From: Gnetum montanum | Taxonomy: Eukaryota; Streptophyta; Gnetopsida; Gnetales; Gnetaceae | Direction: 5' to 3' | DNA length: 62,914 nucleotides | Assembly: GCA_015680685.1 (NCBI GenBank) | Contig: MNCI01000918.1 | Coordinates: 271,242 to 334,155 of the forward strand | Part shown: one piece after another, positions 21,182 through 34,149 of the stretch | How positions within the stretch are numbered: position 1 is the stretch's first letter | Layout: every line of letters begins with the position of its first letter | Program-made: the position numbers and the translations under genes | The notes under the pieces: model-generated | Database searches by the model: none | What the model was told of the DNA's origin: nothing | The model's input: the letters and a program-made list of their open reading frames with translations, nothing else

Positions 21182-22430
21182 ATGCTTATAATAATTCATC
21201 AATCCTAATCAATCATCATCTTTTTGAAAAGTGAAAATGTCCCATGAAACATGACATAATTCTTTTTTAGAATGGCTACTACTCCAAAGGAAATTTCGCA
21301 CAAGCTGATTAATGTGACAATATGTAGAAACATGAGGAGCCTAGCATGAAGAATAGTATACATGAGTAGCTTGAATGATATGCTTACAAATAATAAAATT
21401 ATGAACCATTGAAAGCTTCTTCTCCTTCCATTTAAAAATTTTTCATTAAATTTTCTTTATTATAACATCCCATAAAGTTTTTGGAGATCTAGCAAAGTAA
21501 AAATAAAATGTCTAATAATTTGGAAAAATTATACTTTTCTAGCAAATGCCAAGATTTAGATAGCTTATTATTGAACCCTCTTATGGTAAAAGATAGAAGC
21601 TTTGAACTAATTAATCTAAGAGCTTGAAAGTCTCTAATATTGATCAACATGATAAAAAAGATGATCTGCAATAGCTTTGTCACTTTTCATTATAATAAAG
21701 GAGTCATCTACAAAATGCATATTTAATAAAATAGGACCTTATTCTTAATAAATATGCCTTGTAGCAAATTATGTTCCTGGCCATTCTGTATAGCATGACA
21801 TAAAAAATTTGGAGCAAGGATGAAGAGATAAGAAGCAAGAGGGCAACCTTATCTAATTGAGCATTCAAGTTGAAAACTATTAATAATGTTAATATTTGTA
21901 GCCACAAGTGCATTAGCATCTCCAAAAAGAGTCTCCACCATCCCAATATTTTTTTAAAATCATGTTTACGAAGATAGGCAATAATAAACTACCATTTAAT
22001 TCTATCATATGCTTTAGCATAATCAAACTTTAAAAAAGTAATATCTGAATTGGAATCCTTGGCATACTTCATATCCTCCCAAGCTTCAAAAAAATTATTT
22101 TGAATATATCTATTCTTGACAAATCTAGTTTGGATTGGAGTAATTAACTGAGGAATAATTGATTGTAATCTTTTAGTAAGACATTTAGCCAAAATTTTAT
22201 AAAGAAAATTTAGAAGAGCAAGATGATGCCTATTAACAATGTGAGAAATATCACCTTTCTTAGGAATAAGTTTGATGACTCCTATATTCAACTCTTAACC
22301 AAGAGAACATTATTTAATGGCTTCTATAAAATGCAATAAAGGCCCATACCAACAACATCTCAATGATTTTTAAAACTTTAATAGGAATTCCATGAAAATG
22401 TAAAGCTTTATTATTGGCCAAGAAGATAGT
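21182..22430 (-). pseudogene. L1-type LINE reverse transcriptase
   Basis: On the minus strand, blocks of a non-LTR RT are readable in order: KALHFHGIPIKV (for KxPGPDGxP, about 22410); VIKLIPKKGDISHIVNRHHLALLN and YKILAKCLTKRLQ (about 22280-22170); TFLKFDYAKAYDRIKW (about 22030); LECSIRQGCPLASYLFIL (about 21860); and ICILQMTPLL in place of the FADDT catalytic box (about 21715). Residues after that are the thumb and linker. It continues at 16987. The 5' side is cut by the insertion of D at 22431. This is an old, inactive copy. Confidence 0.8.
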
Positions 22431-22766
22431 TGATGAAATATTTGATTATAAGGACTATGATATCGTATCTACAATATCATAGCCCTACATACCTCAGCAT
22501 AGATATGATGTAGTGGACCATGGTCATGCCTATAAATATCAACCCACCATTGTGTCGAAAATAAGTTTTTGCTTAATACTTAGAAAAATTTTTGTTATTT
22601 GTTTTTCTCTAGTTAGAGTTAATGTGAATGCCCATAGTGTGGTGAATTATATTTTTATTGAATTTTTATTTGAGTGGATTGTTCCTAGACACAATTCATG
22701 AATGGAAATTAAGATCAAGATTTTTCTTCATAATTGCAACATATCACTTAGCATAGATTTGCTTTT
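22431..22766 (+). repeat. 5' LTR fragment of element D
   Basis: U3 shows GATATCGTATCTACAATATC (inverted ATATCGTA/TACAATAT motifs, about 22460-22480) and a TATA box (CCTATAAATATC near 22530). The following part matches the H LTR region after its TATA box. The LTR lacks its 3' half and PBS, and runs into gag near 22767. Confidence 0.65.
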
Positions 22767-24650
22767 TTATGGAGGCTAGACATGAGAAATATAAAAGAAA
22801 GAAAGCATCACATATAGTTGTTCTTGAAGCAAAAGAAGATGCTCCCTCTCAAGCTAAAGAATTCTATTAGGCTCATAGATCTCATTCCTAAACACTAGTA
22901 ATATGTATTTAAGAACTTGGAAGAAATAAGCTATATAGATCTTGTAGAAACCCCTGGAAGAAATAAGAAGAACTCTAGACTTAGGAGGCATTCAAGACCT
23001 AAAACCTCTGACACATCTAGAAGAGATGAATCAAGAAGTTAGAAAAGGAGAACCATTTTGCTTAATTCTTTAACTCCCCTATCTTCTTCATCACATTCAT
23101 CAGTAGATTCTAATTAGAGAAAATGAAGACTAAAGTATCATGATGGGGAAAGAAGAAGAGATCATGGAAGATCTAAAAAAAAGAAGAAAAGACATCCTAA
23201 TGTAGAAGAAGATGATGATGAAGAAAAAGAAGAAAGGATCAAACAGGAAAGATGAGAGCATCATGAGGATCAAAGGGATCACCACAACAATAGAACCTAT
23301 GAACCCAAAGACTATGAAGAACCCCTATTAGCACCTTGTAGCATCATCATCATTAGAGAAGAATTGTATATTTCTAATAGACATTTAAGGAATAATCACA
23401 TCAAATGACTTGATATGAACAACATCCTAATGTTTGAAGGTGGATATAATGGAGATCTACAACACAACCTCCAAGCCTTCCATGATGTCTATGCCCTACA
23501 AAACCTAGATAATGATTGGTAGAAAAAAAAGTTGTTTCCTAATACTTATCAAGGAAGTAGAGAGCCAACATAGATCCTTAGAACTAGAATCAATTTGATG
23601 TTGGAGTACCATGATACAGATTTTTAATGATAAGTATCAAACTTATTCAAAAGTGTCAAACCTAAGAATATATATCAAAGGATGGGTGCAAGGGACACAT
23701 GAATCCCTTGATGTAGCAATGGGTAGATACTACTCATTGTTACATAGATGACCTAAGCCATGGATTTTCTCAATTTGATAACTACAATATATCATTGATA
23801 GGCTAAGGAATAAAATAAGAGAAACCCTTAGAGTAAATGTGCAAGGCAGATCATCTAAAATGATAACTCATGAAATCCAAAGGTTAATAGACCAGGTGAT
23901 GAAAGAAGAATGGGAGATACAAAAAAGAAAATTAGCTAAAGAATATAATAGAGAACTAGCTATTAGAAAAAGAGATGTGAGGATATGCAAAACACAAGAA
24001 AAAGAGACATTAGAAGATACTATTCAGTGGAAGAATTTGGTTATTCAAAAATTAGTAAGTGATATTGCAACAAAGGTAGAGAAAATGTTTGATTCTATGA
24101 ATGAAAAAATTTGCTAAAGAACTCAAGATAGTGAAGGAAAGAACTAAACAAGACTCCAACATAAGCAAGGACAAAAGAAAAAAGACACAATTGATGTGAG
24201 AACTATAAGAATAAAGGGAAAGTTGCTACGGTGGAGGATGTAATAGACTCGAGCTTAGATGATGACATAGGTTGCAAAGTGTGCTAATATGAACATCTTG
24301 TGGGTTGTTGTCCTATCATGGTTTACATACAAGAGTCTGGGACATATGTACTGAATCCAAAATTTGTTAAAAAAATGCTAACATGATTACCTTACCCACA
24401 AAGTAATTTTAGATAGCCTCACCATCAACAACTATACTATCCAAGTAGAGCTTATCCTCAACTATAGAAACAATACTAGTAATAGTAGTAATAACCACAG
24501 GCATGGGGGATACCACCACTAAGGTAACAATATTAATAGACAATTAGATTCTTATGGATACTATGTATAGTATCTTGTCTTTGCTGTAAACACTTCTATT
24601 CATACTTTCTCTTCTTAATATCCACATAAATATAACAGGTGCACAACCTC
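22767..24650 (+). pseudogene. Gag of element D
   Basis: Putative start ATG at about 22773 (MEARHEKYKRKK). An acidic/basic low-complexity region (about 23120-23260) replaces the Ser/Arg-rich region of A. The core is clear: NNILMFEGGYNGDLQHNLQ, AFHDVYALQNLDNDW (about 23470-23520), PLDVAMGRYYSLLH, then an open 92-codon stretch (23839-24117) with QGRSSKMITHEIQRLIDQVM and KLAKEYN. The zinc-knuckle-like motif is CKVC-YEHLVGCC near 24280, with a stop inside it. The linker to protease is decayed. It is homologous throughout to A and G gag. Confidence 0.7.
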
Positions 24651-25079
24651 ATGCATGGATCCTCATCCTTACATATCTCAACTATCATTGCATCCCTCTT
24701 ATTAAGCTAATAATCCTCTATCACTAACACTACTACTAGTTATGTAAGGAGAATTACCAATATAACCACAATAAAAGAGTGCTACTAGGATAGTCACTAC
24801 ACAAAAGGACATTATGAGAAGTGAACCAAGATCTAGGAAATGTCCCTTCTTTAGGGCAAGCCTAGAAAACATTCAAAGAATAAGGACTTCATCTAGCCCT
24901 ACTCCATCTACATAAAGTACTCAAAAGAACACTATACTTTTGATATCAACAAAAAAGAGCTTGACCATTATCATGCTTGCATAGACAATCACACATTAGA
25001 TTAAGGTAGGAGTGCTTCCTAGGAAAAAAATAAATCCAAGAAGTCTTTTAATCTATCTCTAAATAGTAGGACACAAACC

Positions 25080-25760
25080 ATATAGGGCTCTAATAGGTTC
25101 ATGGTAAGGAGTTAATCTTATCTCTCAAGACATGTATAAGGCTTGGAATCTTCCTCCATTGAAGAAAAACTACATTGGACTAGAGATAGCTAACCAGTCT
25201 ATTGCAATTCCACTTGGACAAGTGAAACATGTAGTAGCTATCATAAGTGGACTTAGTATCATATGGGAAATCATAAAGATGAATTTTCTATTATCATGGG
25301 AAGAGCATGACTTATTATCATGGATGTTAGGTTGGGAATGAGATATTTAGCTTTGGAAATTTTAAAGGAAGATGAAGCTAGAATTATTAAGAGGCATAGA
25401 GTTAAATGTATTGCATACAATGTTAACGGGTGCAATTTGCATGTAGGTAATATGGAAAACAAGACAAGATGCAATCACAACATGTAATAAATGTGTTGAA
25501 GACATGTATGTACAACAATGTCTATTTGCGGCAATCCCTAGACAAAAAGGCACCTAGTGGCTAATCAATGAAAAAGAATTAAAATATAACATATGCATGG
25601 AACTAGTTGACAAAATCACAAGTGCCTATATTGAAGAAATAGATAAAATAGAAAAGATATGAAGATAACCTCCATACATGAAGTCACCACAATAGGAAGA
25701 CATTGAATGAGGAAAGTTAGAGATACTAGAAAGATAAAAGTTAGAACTGCTATAACTAAA
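25080..25760 (+). pseudogene. Aspartic protease of element D
   Basis: RALIGSW-GVNLISQDMYKAWNLPPLKK aligns with RALLDSGSGVNLISQEMYHAWNLPQLKK of A. The catalytic DSGS is destroyed (GSW plus a stop). The SIAIPLGQV block is kept, and a frameshift follows near 25290. The post-protease spacer (QQCLFAAIP, WLINEKELKYNICMEL, about 25500-25610) matches the tails of A and G, which is the region where those elements stop. Confidence 0.65.
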
Positions 25761-25769
25761 AGCCTTCTC

Positions 25770-27130
25770 GGATGTACTTGAATATGCTTTTCTTAATTAC
25801 AAGAGACTAGTAATCACAAAAGCCAATGTTGACAAAGAACAAAAGAGAAAATTATTGAAAGTGGTAAATAAATGATTGACTATGCTCACATGGTCTTATG
25901 ATGAGATCACTAGCATGGATCCACACATTTGTTAACATTGAATCTAGATCAATTCAACTATTAAACCACATCATCAACTGCAATGAAGATTAAACTAAAC
26001 CTTAAGAAAGTTGTCAAACAAGAGTTAGAAAAGCTTTTAAAGGTAGGCTTCATCTATCCTATAGTAGATAGAAAATGGGTTAGCCCATTGGTCATTATTC
26101 CAAAGAAAGATTGCAAGTGGAGAGTCTGTATAGATTTTTGACTATTGAACATGGCAACATTCAAAGAGCATTTTTATTTATCATGTATTGATCAAGTTAC
26201 AGATACCATTATAGGGTATCAGTGCTATAGTTTTTTAGATGGCTATAGTGGATACAATTAGATCCACATCACACTAGAAGAACAAGAAAAACCAATGTTC
26301 ATCAGCCTATGGGAAACATTCATATACAAGAAAATGTTGTTTGGCCTATGTAATGCTCCTACCACATTCCAAAGACTAATTTTTAGTATCTTACAGGAAA
26401 AAATTGGTAATGTAGTTGAAGTATTTATAAATGATTTTTCTACATATAGGCATGACTTAAAAAATACGTTGGACTCCATAGAAAAGGTTTTGAAATAAAA
26501 TTAGAGTAATCTAAAATATCACTTAAAGGCCACTGATAGTTAAGAATATCAAATCTTTGCTCAGTCATATAGGGTACTATAGGAGATTCATTGAAAATTT
26601 TTCAAATATTGCAAAGCCACTTACTGAACTAACAAAGAAAGATGCACCATTCTAGTGGTTAGGATTATGTGAGAAAGCATTTGAGAGCCTAAATCAACAA
26701 CTAATCCAAACACCAATCTTACAAGCATTGGATTTTTTTAGGCCTTTTCACATTATGACTAATGCTTCAAACTATGCATTGGAAGTAAGGTTGACTCAAC
26801 TTGATGGTAAAAAATGATTGTATTACATACACTACACTAGTAGAATAATTACTAGAGCATAGCTTAACTATACCAATACATAAAAGGACCTTATGATTGT
26901 GGTATATGTACTTGAAGATTTTAAACATTATGTGCTCGAGTATTCCATCTCTATTCATACAGACTATAGTGTAATCAAATTTTTAATGAACAACCCAATG
27001 GTAAGTCCAAGAGCGATAAGATGAGTTGTCATCTTACAAGAGTTTGATGTCATAATGATTGATAGAAAAGGAACCAAAAATTTTGTAGATTATCATTTGT
27101 CAAGACTTAAGATCAGATCCTCAAGAAAAT
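25770..27130 (+). pseudogene. RT-RNase H of element D
   Basis: The pre-RT region has WSYDEITSMDPHIC. RT (25980-26500) shows LEKLLKVGFIYPIVDRKWVS, LVIIPKKD, CYSFLDGYSGYN, KMLFGLCNAPTTFQR and EVFINDFSTY. The catalytic FxDD is changed to FIND (first Asp to Asn). RNase H (about 26750-27110) shows DASNYALEV, YTSRIITRA, HTDYSVIKFLM and GTKNFVDYHLSRL. The FGLCNAPxTFQR and FLDGYSGYNQI blocks place it with Athila. The 67-codon run at 26295-26498 is the best preserved part. Not functional. Confidence 0.8.
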
Positions 27131-27369
27131 AAAGAACCATTATCAAACTAATACCTTGATGAAAACATATTCACAAAGATAGCAATGGTTGTAGATTCAA
27201 TAGCAAAATCATGGATTATTGATTACATGACATATCTAACTACACAAGAACTTTCTACTAAATGGGATAAATAGAAAAAAAAATTTCTCTATAGAGTAAA
27301 ATGTGACATGATATTAAAAAAAATCTTTATAAGGTATATGTAGATGGTTTAATATGATGGTGTGTTCCA

Positions 27370-28440
27370 TAAGAGAATCAACAAAGAGTTTTGCAAGATG
27401 TACATGAACGAATATATGGTGGTCACTATGTGGGATGATGAACAACACTAAAATTGATGATGGAAGGTTACTTTTGACCCACATATTTTGGGATGCACAT
27501 CAATTTGCATACTCTTGTGAAAGATGCCAAAGGACTAGAGGATCGATAGCCATAAAGGATGGGTCACAACAATGGAGAGAGCCATTAGAATCATTTGATA
27601 TTTAGGAAATTTAATTTATGAGATCCATCCCACTAATGTCAAAGGAAAAGTTCTAAATTATTGTGACTATTCATTATTATACTAAGTGGAAAAAAGCAAC
27701 TATAGTTCAAGAATGCACAACCACAATAGTTGTAAAATTCTTTCAACAACATGTGGTGAACAGATTTGAAGTACCACGAATGTTAATATTAGACAACAAA
27801 ACTTATTTCACTAGAGCTACATTCAAGAAGTTAATGTAACAATTTTGGGTTGATCATAAAGTAACTACATCTTATCACTCCCAAGAAAATGGCCAAGCTT
27901 AAGTGACTAATAGAGAGATTACAAGAATATTAACTAGAACTGTTAGTAGATATAAAAAGGTCTAGAGCATTAAAATTAATGAAGCTCTATCGACATACTA
28001 ATTAACTTGTAAATTTCTTATAGGGTATTTACCATATGATTTAGTTTATAGAAAATTACCTACTCTACCAATCCTAGAAAAATTAAATATCCTTATAACT
28101 ACCTATACACTTGACTTAGATTTAGATATAGCCTAAAAGAAACGATTAATGAATCTTAGTCTCTTGGATGAATATCAATTAATGGCTCAAATCAGTAATG
28201 AAATTCATAAGTATTCCAAACATTAACATGATGCCAAGATTAGAAAATTTTTTATTAAGCCTAAAGATAGAGTCCTCTACTATAATCCAAACTATGCCCC
28301 ACAAAAGATGAAGTTTCAAACTTTATGGAAAGGACCCTATATCATCCATGCTACATATCAATTAGGCACCATGTAAATTTACCACCCAACTAACCCAAAG
28401 AAGCTAATCCTTGTTAATATTTAACAAGTCAAATCATTCC
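27370..28440 (+). pseudogene. Integrase of element D
   Basis: The zinc-binding N-terminus is seen as GGHYVG and CERCQRTRGS (about 27410-27545). The core has TIHYYTKWKKAT (first catalytic Asp now His), LILDNKTYF (second Asp kept) and ENGQA-VTNREI with the third acidic residue replaced by a stop. The C-terminus (about 28230-28440) retains DRVLYYNPNYAPQKMK and LWKGPYIIHATYQLGT. Integrase would join the cDNA to host DNA; here the DDE triad is broken twice. Confidence 0.75.
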
Positions 28441-29031
28441 ATGACCTTCAACACTAGGCCACTTACTTCTTATTTGAATTTTCATGTTTCTACTTTCAAT
28501 AATAGTCATGGAGCTATCATCTTTGGTACTTAGGCACTCATCACCTTCTTTTACATTTTTCTTATACGTTTTAAATTTTTATCATTTTTTACATTTGTTA
28601 ATATCTTTTCTATTCTTTGATATTTTTCACATTTGTTATCATTTTTTATTATTTAATATCTTTTAAATTCTTCATATGTTTCTCTATTTTTATCTATTTC
28701 TCATTCTTTTATAGTTTTAATCTTTCTCATATACATATTTTTGTTAATATTTCTAATAAAGTGTAAAGGAATAAATAAGATGTATTTGAAATAATGAGAA
28801 TTTCACCCTATGTTATCAAATCTTTAAAGGATTGTTTGTATATACAATGAGACCACATCATTGTTGTTGACTGTTTAGGACTGCCAACGTTCAGGCCTCT
28901 AGTCTCATGACCTTGGGAGTCATGAAATCAAAGGTGTTCTTTAAATAGGGTTTAGGTGCTTGCTTGTCTCTAGCAACACCAAGGCCAAGATACCACCAAA
29001 TAGACTTAGTAGTTATGAAACAAACTAATCT
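28441..29031 (+). other. Start of the 3' non-coding region of D
   Basis: Right after pol, AATAGTCATGGAGCTATC (about 28498-28515) aligns with the PPT-like motif that overlaps the stop of A and G (60263). T-rich sequence like 60310-60390 follows. Nothing coding is seen. E inserted at 29032. Confidence 0.6.
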
Positions 29032-31546
29032 TGAGTATGTGTTTGTTGTTGGGTTGTGTATGAAATTGTAATTGGCTATCATAAAAGAAATTTAGCTAAC
29101 TTCATCAACTATTGTAAGTTGTTCAAAGTTCCTATTTTGTCCAATTACTTAGTCTATATAGTTTCTATAGTATGTTACTTGTAACAAATAAAATTTTGCA
29201 AAAATGTTTGAGCACAATTCTACTAGTCTACTCCTAATTTCCCCTAGAGAGAAAGTTCCACAAGAGAGGGAGATTTAATGGACTTAGAAAGAGAAAGAAA
29301 AGAAAGTATATTTGTGTGGAATCTCAAATATTTATGCAAGATAAATTGACACAAGAAAACACTTTGCGATAAAGCTATTTCAATTCAATCTAACTATGAA
29401 TTGTCTAAATCCTCTAAGCTCAGCAAGTAGTTTCATAAAGACAATGTTATTATACTACCAAAAATGCTATGTAAACCACAAAGTACGAATCTATATTTTG
29501 GCTAGTTAATAGTTGTTAAAGATTGTATTCAACAGAGCTTTCAAATTTTTTTGACAATTTTAAGATTGAAATACTAAGGCAATACACTTTAAAACAATGA
29601 AGCTATTTCAGTCATCTCAAAATACCAAAGATTTTGCTAGATCCTTTATGCTCAAAATAGGCAATTTTGTTAAGACATTACTATTAAGTTGCTCTTGAGG
29701 CTTTTCAACAACATAAGCTCTTCTATGAAAAATCTTAATAGGAGTCTAATATTGCATATACTTAGAGCTATAAAAGCAACCTAGAAAAATCCCAAAATTA
29801 AATTCCAAGCACAATACTATCTAAACTATTAGCTAAGAAACTAAAACAAAATGGGAAGAAATGAACTCACAGGATTCAAACAAAGAAGGTAAATTGATGT
29901 CTTTAGAAAGCCATGCTTTTACAATCTTTAATTTTCTTCAAAGTTGCTCCATCCTCCTCCTTCTTTCTACCTTTAAGGTCCTTTTATAGTGACCTTAGGG
30001 TAGTTACAAAAATCATGAGAAGTTAAGGGCATTACAACTATCTAGGGATATTAACTTATAACCACCCTAGAAGTTATAACTTCCATAGGAAGTTATTAGA
30101 AATTTGAGCTATGGTTACCATGTGTTTCATTGGTAACAAATAGCATGGAGGTTACCATGGGAAGTTACAAAAATTAGAGGAAATATATGCCATAATTGGC
30201 AAGTGTCCTCTTATGAATACCAACTTCACAAATATCAAGGAAATTAAGTTATAACTTTCATAGGAGGTTATAACTCATTATATAAAGTTTTAATGTTGTA
30301 GAAAATAAAGGTATGTTTGCCAAATGTCTATAAATCCTCTTCCTTGTAATTTTAGAAGATATATTGTATGGAGTGAAATTATTATATCCCTTATTATCAA
30401 TAATTTTGTGCCAAAATTGGCTTCTTCACATAACAAAGGTTAAAAGTTTTTAAGTGATACTTTACGTGGTAGATGGTAGATCAAATGAAAATAATAAAAC
30501 CACTTAAAACCATAATATGGTTAGGAAAATTCAGGAACACAACATTGGTGCTACAATCATGCATTAAATCCCACAAGTTCATTGAAATCTACAACCACAT
30601 ATAGTGCCCTATGCTTGCTATGCTCACAAACAAAATAATGGAACACAATCTTGGTAGAGTGGGGTTTCATGACCATCATGTGGTGACCTTTGTGTTTACA
30701 TCCCTTCTTCCCCAGCAACCACTCTTGGATCTTTGTGTGGCAGAGTCTTATGGCTTTGCTTTTGGTTACCATGGTTGTCTATGTTAGTGTTGCTTAGGGT
30801 TATTATGGTTGTCATCATCGTCTCTACTTCTTCCATCTACCCAATATGCAAAGGTAAGGGTTTCTTTACATTCTTGCGTTATACCTTGGTAGTTCCAGAA
30901 CTACTAGAAATGCTCATGTGCCTACCTCATGCTCACTGTGGTGCTTGTTTTGTGACCTCATTAGTTCAAATGCAGCCATCATTGCAGGTGGAATCAATTA
31001 GAGTATGTTGCATGGGATAATCCTTTTACTTGTTCATGATGCCCATGGCTAACTATTGCATTTTTGGCCATGGATCTAGCCACGTTTTTTGCTGCATTGG
31101 CCACATTACCTTCTATTGTAGCAAGGGTTTGATCTTAAAAGTCTATGCCATTGGAGACCATTTGGTGCCAATAATTCAAACTAGTACCAAGTGCCCTGAC
31201 ATGGTCACTATTTTCTTGAATGACTATTGTAGCCCCTTTGGATATTTTGATAAATGCCATCTTTGAAACTTTGGAATTTTATTTTTAATATTTATTGACT
31301 TCTTCTTAATGTTTATCAAATTTTTGATTAAAATATAATATACCTTGCTTGAACATATCCCTCACATGAATCTAGTAATCTCCTCTAATGTTTCTTTGAA
31401 ATATTACCCTTAAAATATTTCCCTTGTAGTTGATATTGGGCTAGCTTTAAATATGTCTTTTATAAAACCAAAGTATCATAACTTTATTCTTTTTTAAAGC
31501 CTACCAAGAATCATCACTACATGATAATGATAAAAATGTGATAACA
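29032..31546 (-). repeat. 3' LTR of element E
   Basis: 2515 bp, direct repeat of 38791-41340 along its whole length with moderate divergence. On the minus strand it begins TGTTATCACATTTT and ends CATACTCA. On the opposite strand it contains partly open frames (for example 30733-31020) that are paralleled in the other LTR (40304-40771). Confidence 0.85.
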
Positions 31547-31563
31547 TTTCTTTTTTCCTCCTT
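31547..31563 (-). promoter_or_regulatory. Polypurine tract of element E
   Basis: On the minus strand AAGGAGGAAAAAAGAAA abuts the LTR start TGTTATC, confirming both orientation and LTR edge. Confidence 0.85.
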
Positions 31564-31769
31564 AAATCCTTTTGAGACTAATGATGTTTAACATCATTTA
31601 CCAACTAAATCATTACCAAAACAAGACTTTATTGAACATTTCTACAAAAATACAAATCTTTTTTGAGAAAAAATTCCATCAAACTTAAGGTTTGATGAAA
31701 TAAAAACTTCATGCCTAATAAAACTCAAGAAACTATATAAGCATAATTTTTATACAAGCTAATCTGTGG

Positions 31770-32250
31770 GTGGGAAAAGAATAGTTAATGTAACTCTCTT
31801 GGGGATTCTCATATCATGGACCCTTTCCTATGTAATCTCAGTAGTGATAAATGCTCTTCTTTCCTCTTCTTGCTTAGCTGAAGCCTCAACTTGGTCTTCA
31901 CCTTTATCTTCAATTGTTGTCTTTGCTTCTTTTTGATCCAACTCGTTGGCTACTGATTTTTGAGATTCTTCCCAACTAGTTGCTTATATGTGCCAAGACA
32001 TGAAAGCCTCTCCCCAAGAACCATTTTTATTAAACTCTCCTTGGTATTCAACTTAGGTGGTGCATTCATGGAAGGTACCCCAAACATTAGAACGTATAGA
32101 AAGTCCACCAATGAGAAACTCATCTAAAAGCCAAAGTAAGAAAGGGCAACAAGTGGTTGCCTTAAAATAGGCTCTTAATACATGATCTAGGCAACATCCC
32201 ATAACATATGGGATAAAAGGCCTTCTTGTTTCCCTTTCTCCAGGAATCAT
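31770..32250 (-). pseudogene. 3' ORF of element E after integrase
   Basis: A 65-codon open run (32250-32053) starting MIPGERETRRPFIP, with LRAYFKATTCCPFLLWLLDEF and RSNVWGTFHECTT. It is followed in neighbouring frame by WGEAFMSWHI, a Glu/Lys/Gln-rich region (QKEAKTTIEDKGEDQVEAS) and RIPKRVTLTILFPPTD near 31780. The codon pattern suggests a once-coding gene of about 160 residues between integrase and the 3' LTR. Tat-branch elements are known to carry extra ORFs, but I recognise no domain here. Confidence 0.45.
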
Positions 32251-32928
32251 CTTTCTACCTCACACTCAAACACTTCACTTGCACTTTTCACTTAAGCCTT
32301 GAATTGAGATATGATGTATTTCCAAGCAATTCACATCTCCTTATATAGTGTAAGGTAAATTTGAAATTCCCACCAATTCCACTAACTAACTTTCCCACTT
32401 AGCCAAAAATTATTTAATTTCCATCATCATATGGTTGGCTATTTCAAATTCCACTATTGGGTTGTTGAAATTAATTCACCACTATGTAGTTATCTAACCA
32501 TCACTCCCACTTACAAGTAATGATTACTTGAAATAATCTAAATTTAATTTTTAAACTAACACTTTGAATTACATATTTTTTTAAAACTGATACTCTAGTG
32601 TATGCATGCTTTATAATATTATATAAACTTACTTAAGCATATGTATAAGATAATATATTATGGTTAAATATTATATAAGTCTATGTATATACTATTTATC
32701 ATATATGTTACTACTAAGCATATACATATATATAAAATTTTATTACTTACTACTATGTATACTTAATATTACTATATTATATACATATATTAATTTTTAT
32801 ATGTAGATTTATCTTGTGGGAAATTGTCAAAAATAATGTTTTATATGTAAAACATTATATGGAAACTGTAATTCCATCCCATCTAGTGTCAATAACTTGT
32901 ATGTATGTTTGGATAATTTTTTCTTGAT

Positions 32929-34119
32929 CTAAAATGAACTAGTCCATATTGCTAAAAACTTATTGAGCTTCTTCATATTCCATAATAATACAAGATCACC
33001 AATTTTAAAAGTTCTTTTCAAAGCTTTTTTATCAAACCACCTTTTGACTTGAGAAGCATTATTTAATAAATTATCCTTAGCTCTATCCATTTTGGCTTTT
33101 CTTTTAATGAGCAAGGTCATGAAACTTCTATCTTTATCGATTTTCTCACTATACTTTTGCAGAAAATTTGAGGCTGAACTTATAATATTGTTCATAGTCA
33201 TGGTGGGCAAACTATAAACTAAGTTATAAGCTAACATTCCAATAGCCTTCTTAAATTTGATACGATTAGTCCATAATGTAGATTGCAAGTAATCAACCCA
33301 AGTTCCTGGATTTCCATCCATTGACTTTTTGATGTAGAAAATAAGCTTTTTATTTGTAGATTTAGCTAAGCCATTCCCTTGAGGATAATAATTTGAAGAA
33401 GAATAGAAAAATGGATTTTTCCAATGCCCATGTTATAAATTCTTCAAATTGAAAAGCTAGTTCATTAGTAGATACCAAAACTTCAGGTAGACCAAAATGA
33501 CTTAGAATCTAATCTTCCAAAAACCTAATCATGTATGATGCTCAACTTTTCCTTAGAGCCTTTGCTTCAAACTATTTGGTAAAGTAATTAGTAGCTGTGA
33601 GAATAAACTTATGTCCAACTCTCGAAGGAGTAATTATACCAATGAAATTTAAGCCCCACTACTAAAATGGTCTATCAGCAATTACTAGTTTTAAGGGAGC
33701 TCTAGCCTTTTTGATTTTTGGTCCCTGAATCTGACATTTGTAACATCTTTGAAGTTTCAAACTAATACCTTGATACATACTAGGACAATAAAAATCATAG
33801 CAGAGTATATGTTGCATAGTATACTTAGGAGTTTCATAAAACAAATTAGAATGATCATGGAATTATTCTAAAATAGGATTGATTTGATCATTATGAACAC
33901 ATTCCAACAAAACCCTCTAAAATCCTTTCTATATAAAATTCCATCTTTAACCATAAATTTATTTTCCTTTTTGGAGATAGTTCTCTTTTGACTTTTAGTC
34001 AGTCTATTTGGAATCCTTTGTGTATCAAAGAATTTTAGAATTTCATCGTACCAATTTCCCTCATGAGTCTTAAGCACACATACTTCATCTTCTCTAGCCA
34101 TTAACATGGATAATCCCAT
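32929..34119 (-). pseudogene. Integrase of element E
   Basis: Order on the minus strand: linker GILYRKDFRG (about 33910); zinc-binding part with FYCPSMYQGIS and CYKCQIQGPK (about 33780-33730); core remnants with LNFIGIITPSRVGHKFILTATNYFTK (about 33650-33580) and FGLPEVLVS. The C-terminal 130-codon open run (33321-32929) has WVDYLQSTLWTNRI, GMLAYNLVYS and FKIGDLVLLWN. The order matches Ty3/gypsy integrase. Catalytic residues are not all recoverable and several frameshifts exist. Confidence 0.75.
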
Positions 34120-34149
34120 TTCCTTAATGGTTTTGCATATTTATAATAA

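Noticed and set aside
25980-28440. Plant pararetrovirus (caulimovirid) origin of the D pol
   Set aside because: D has an integrase and an LTR, gag with the family core and Athila-type RT blocks, and no movement-protein motif; it is a Ty3/gypsy element.
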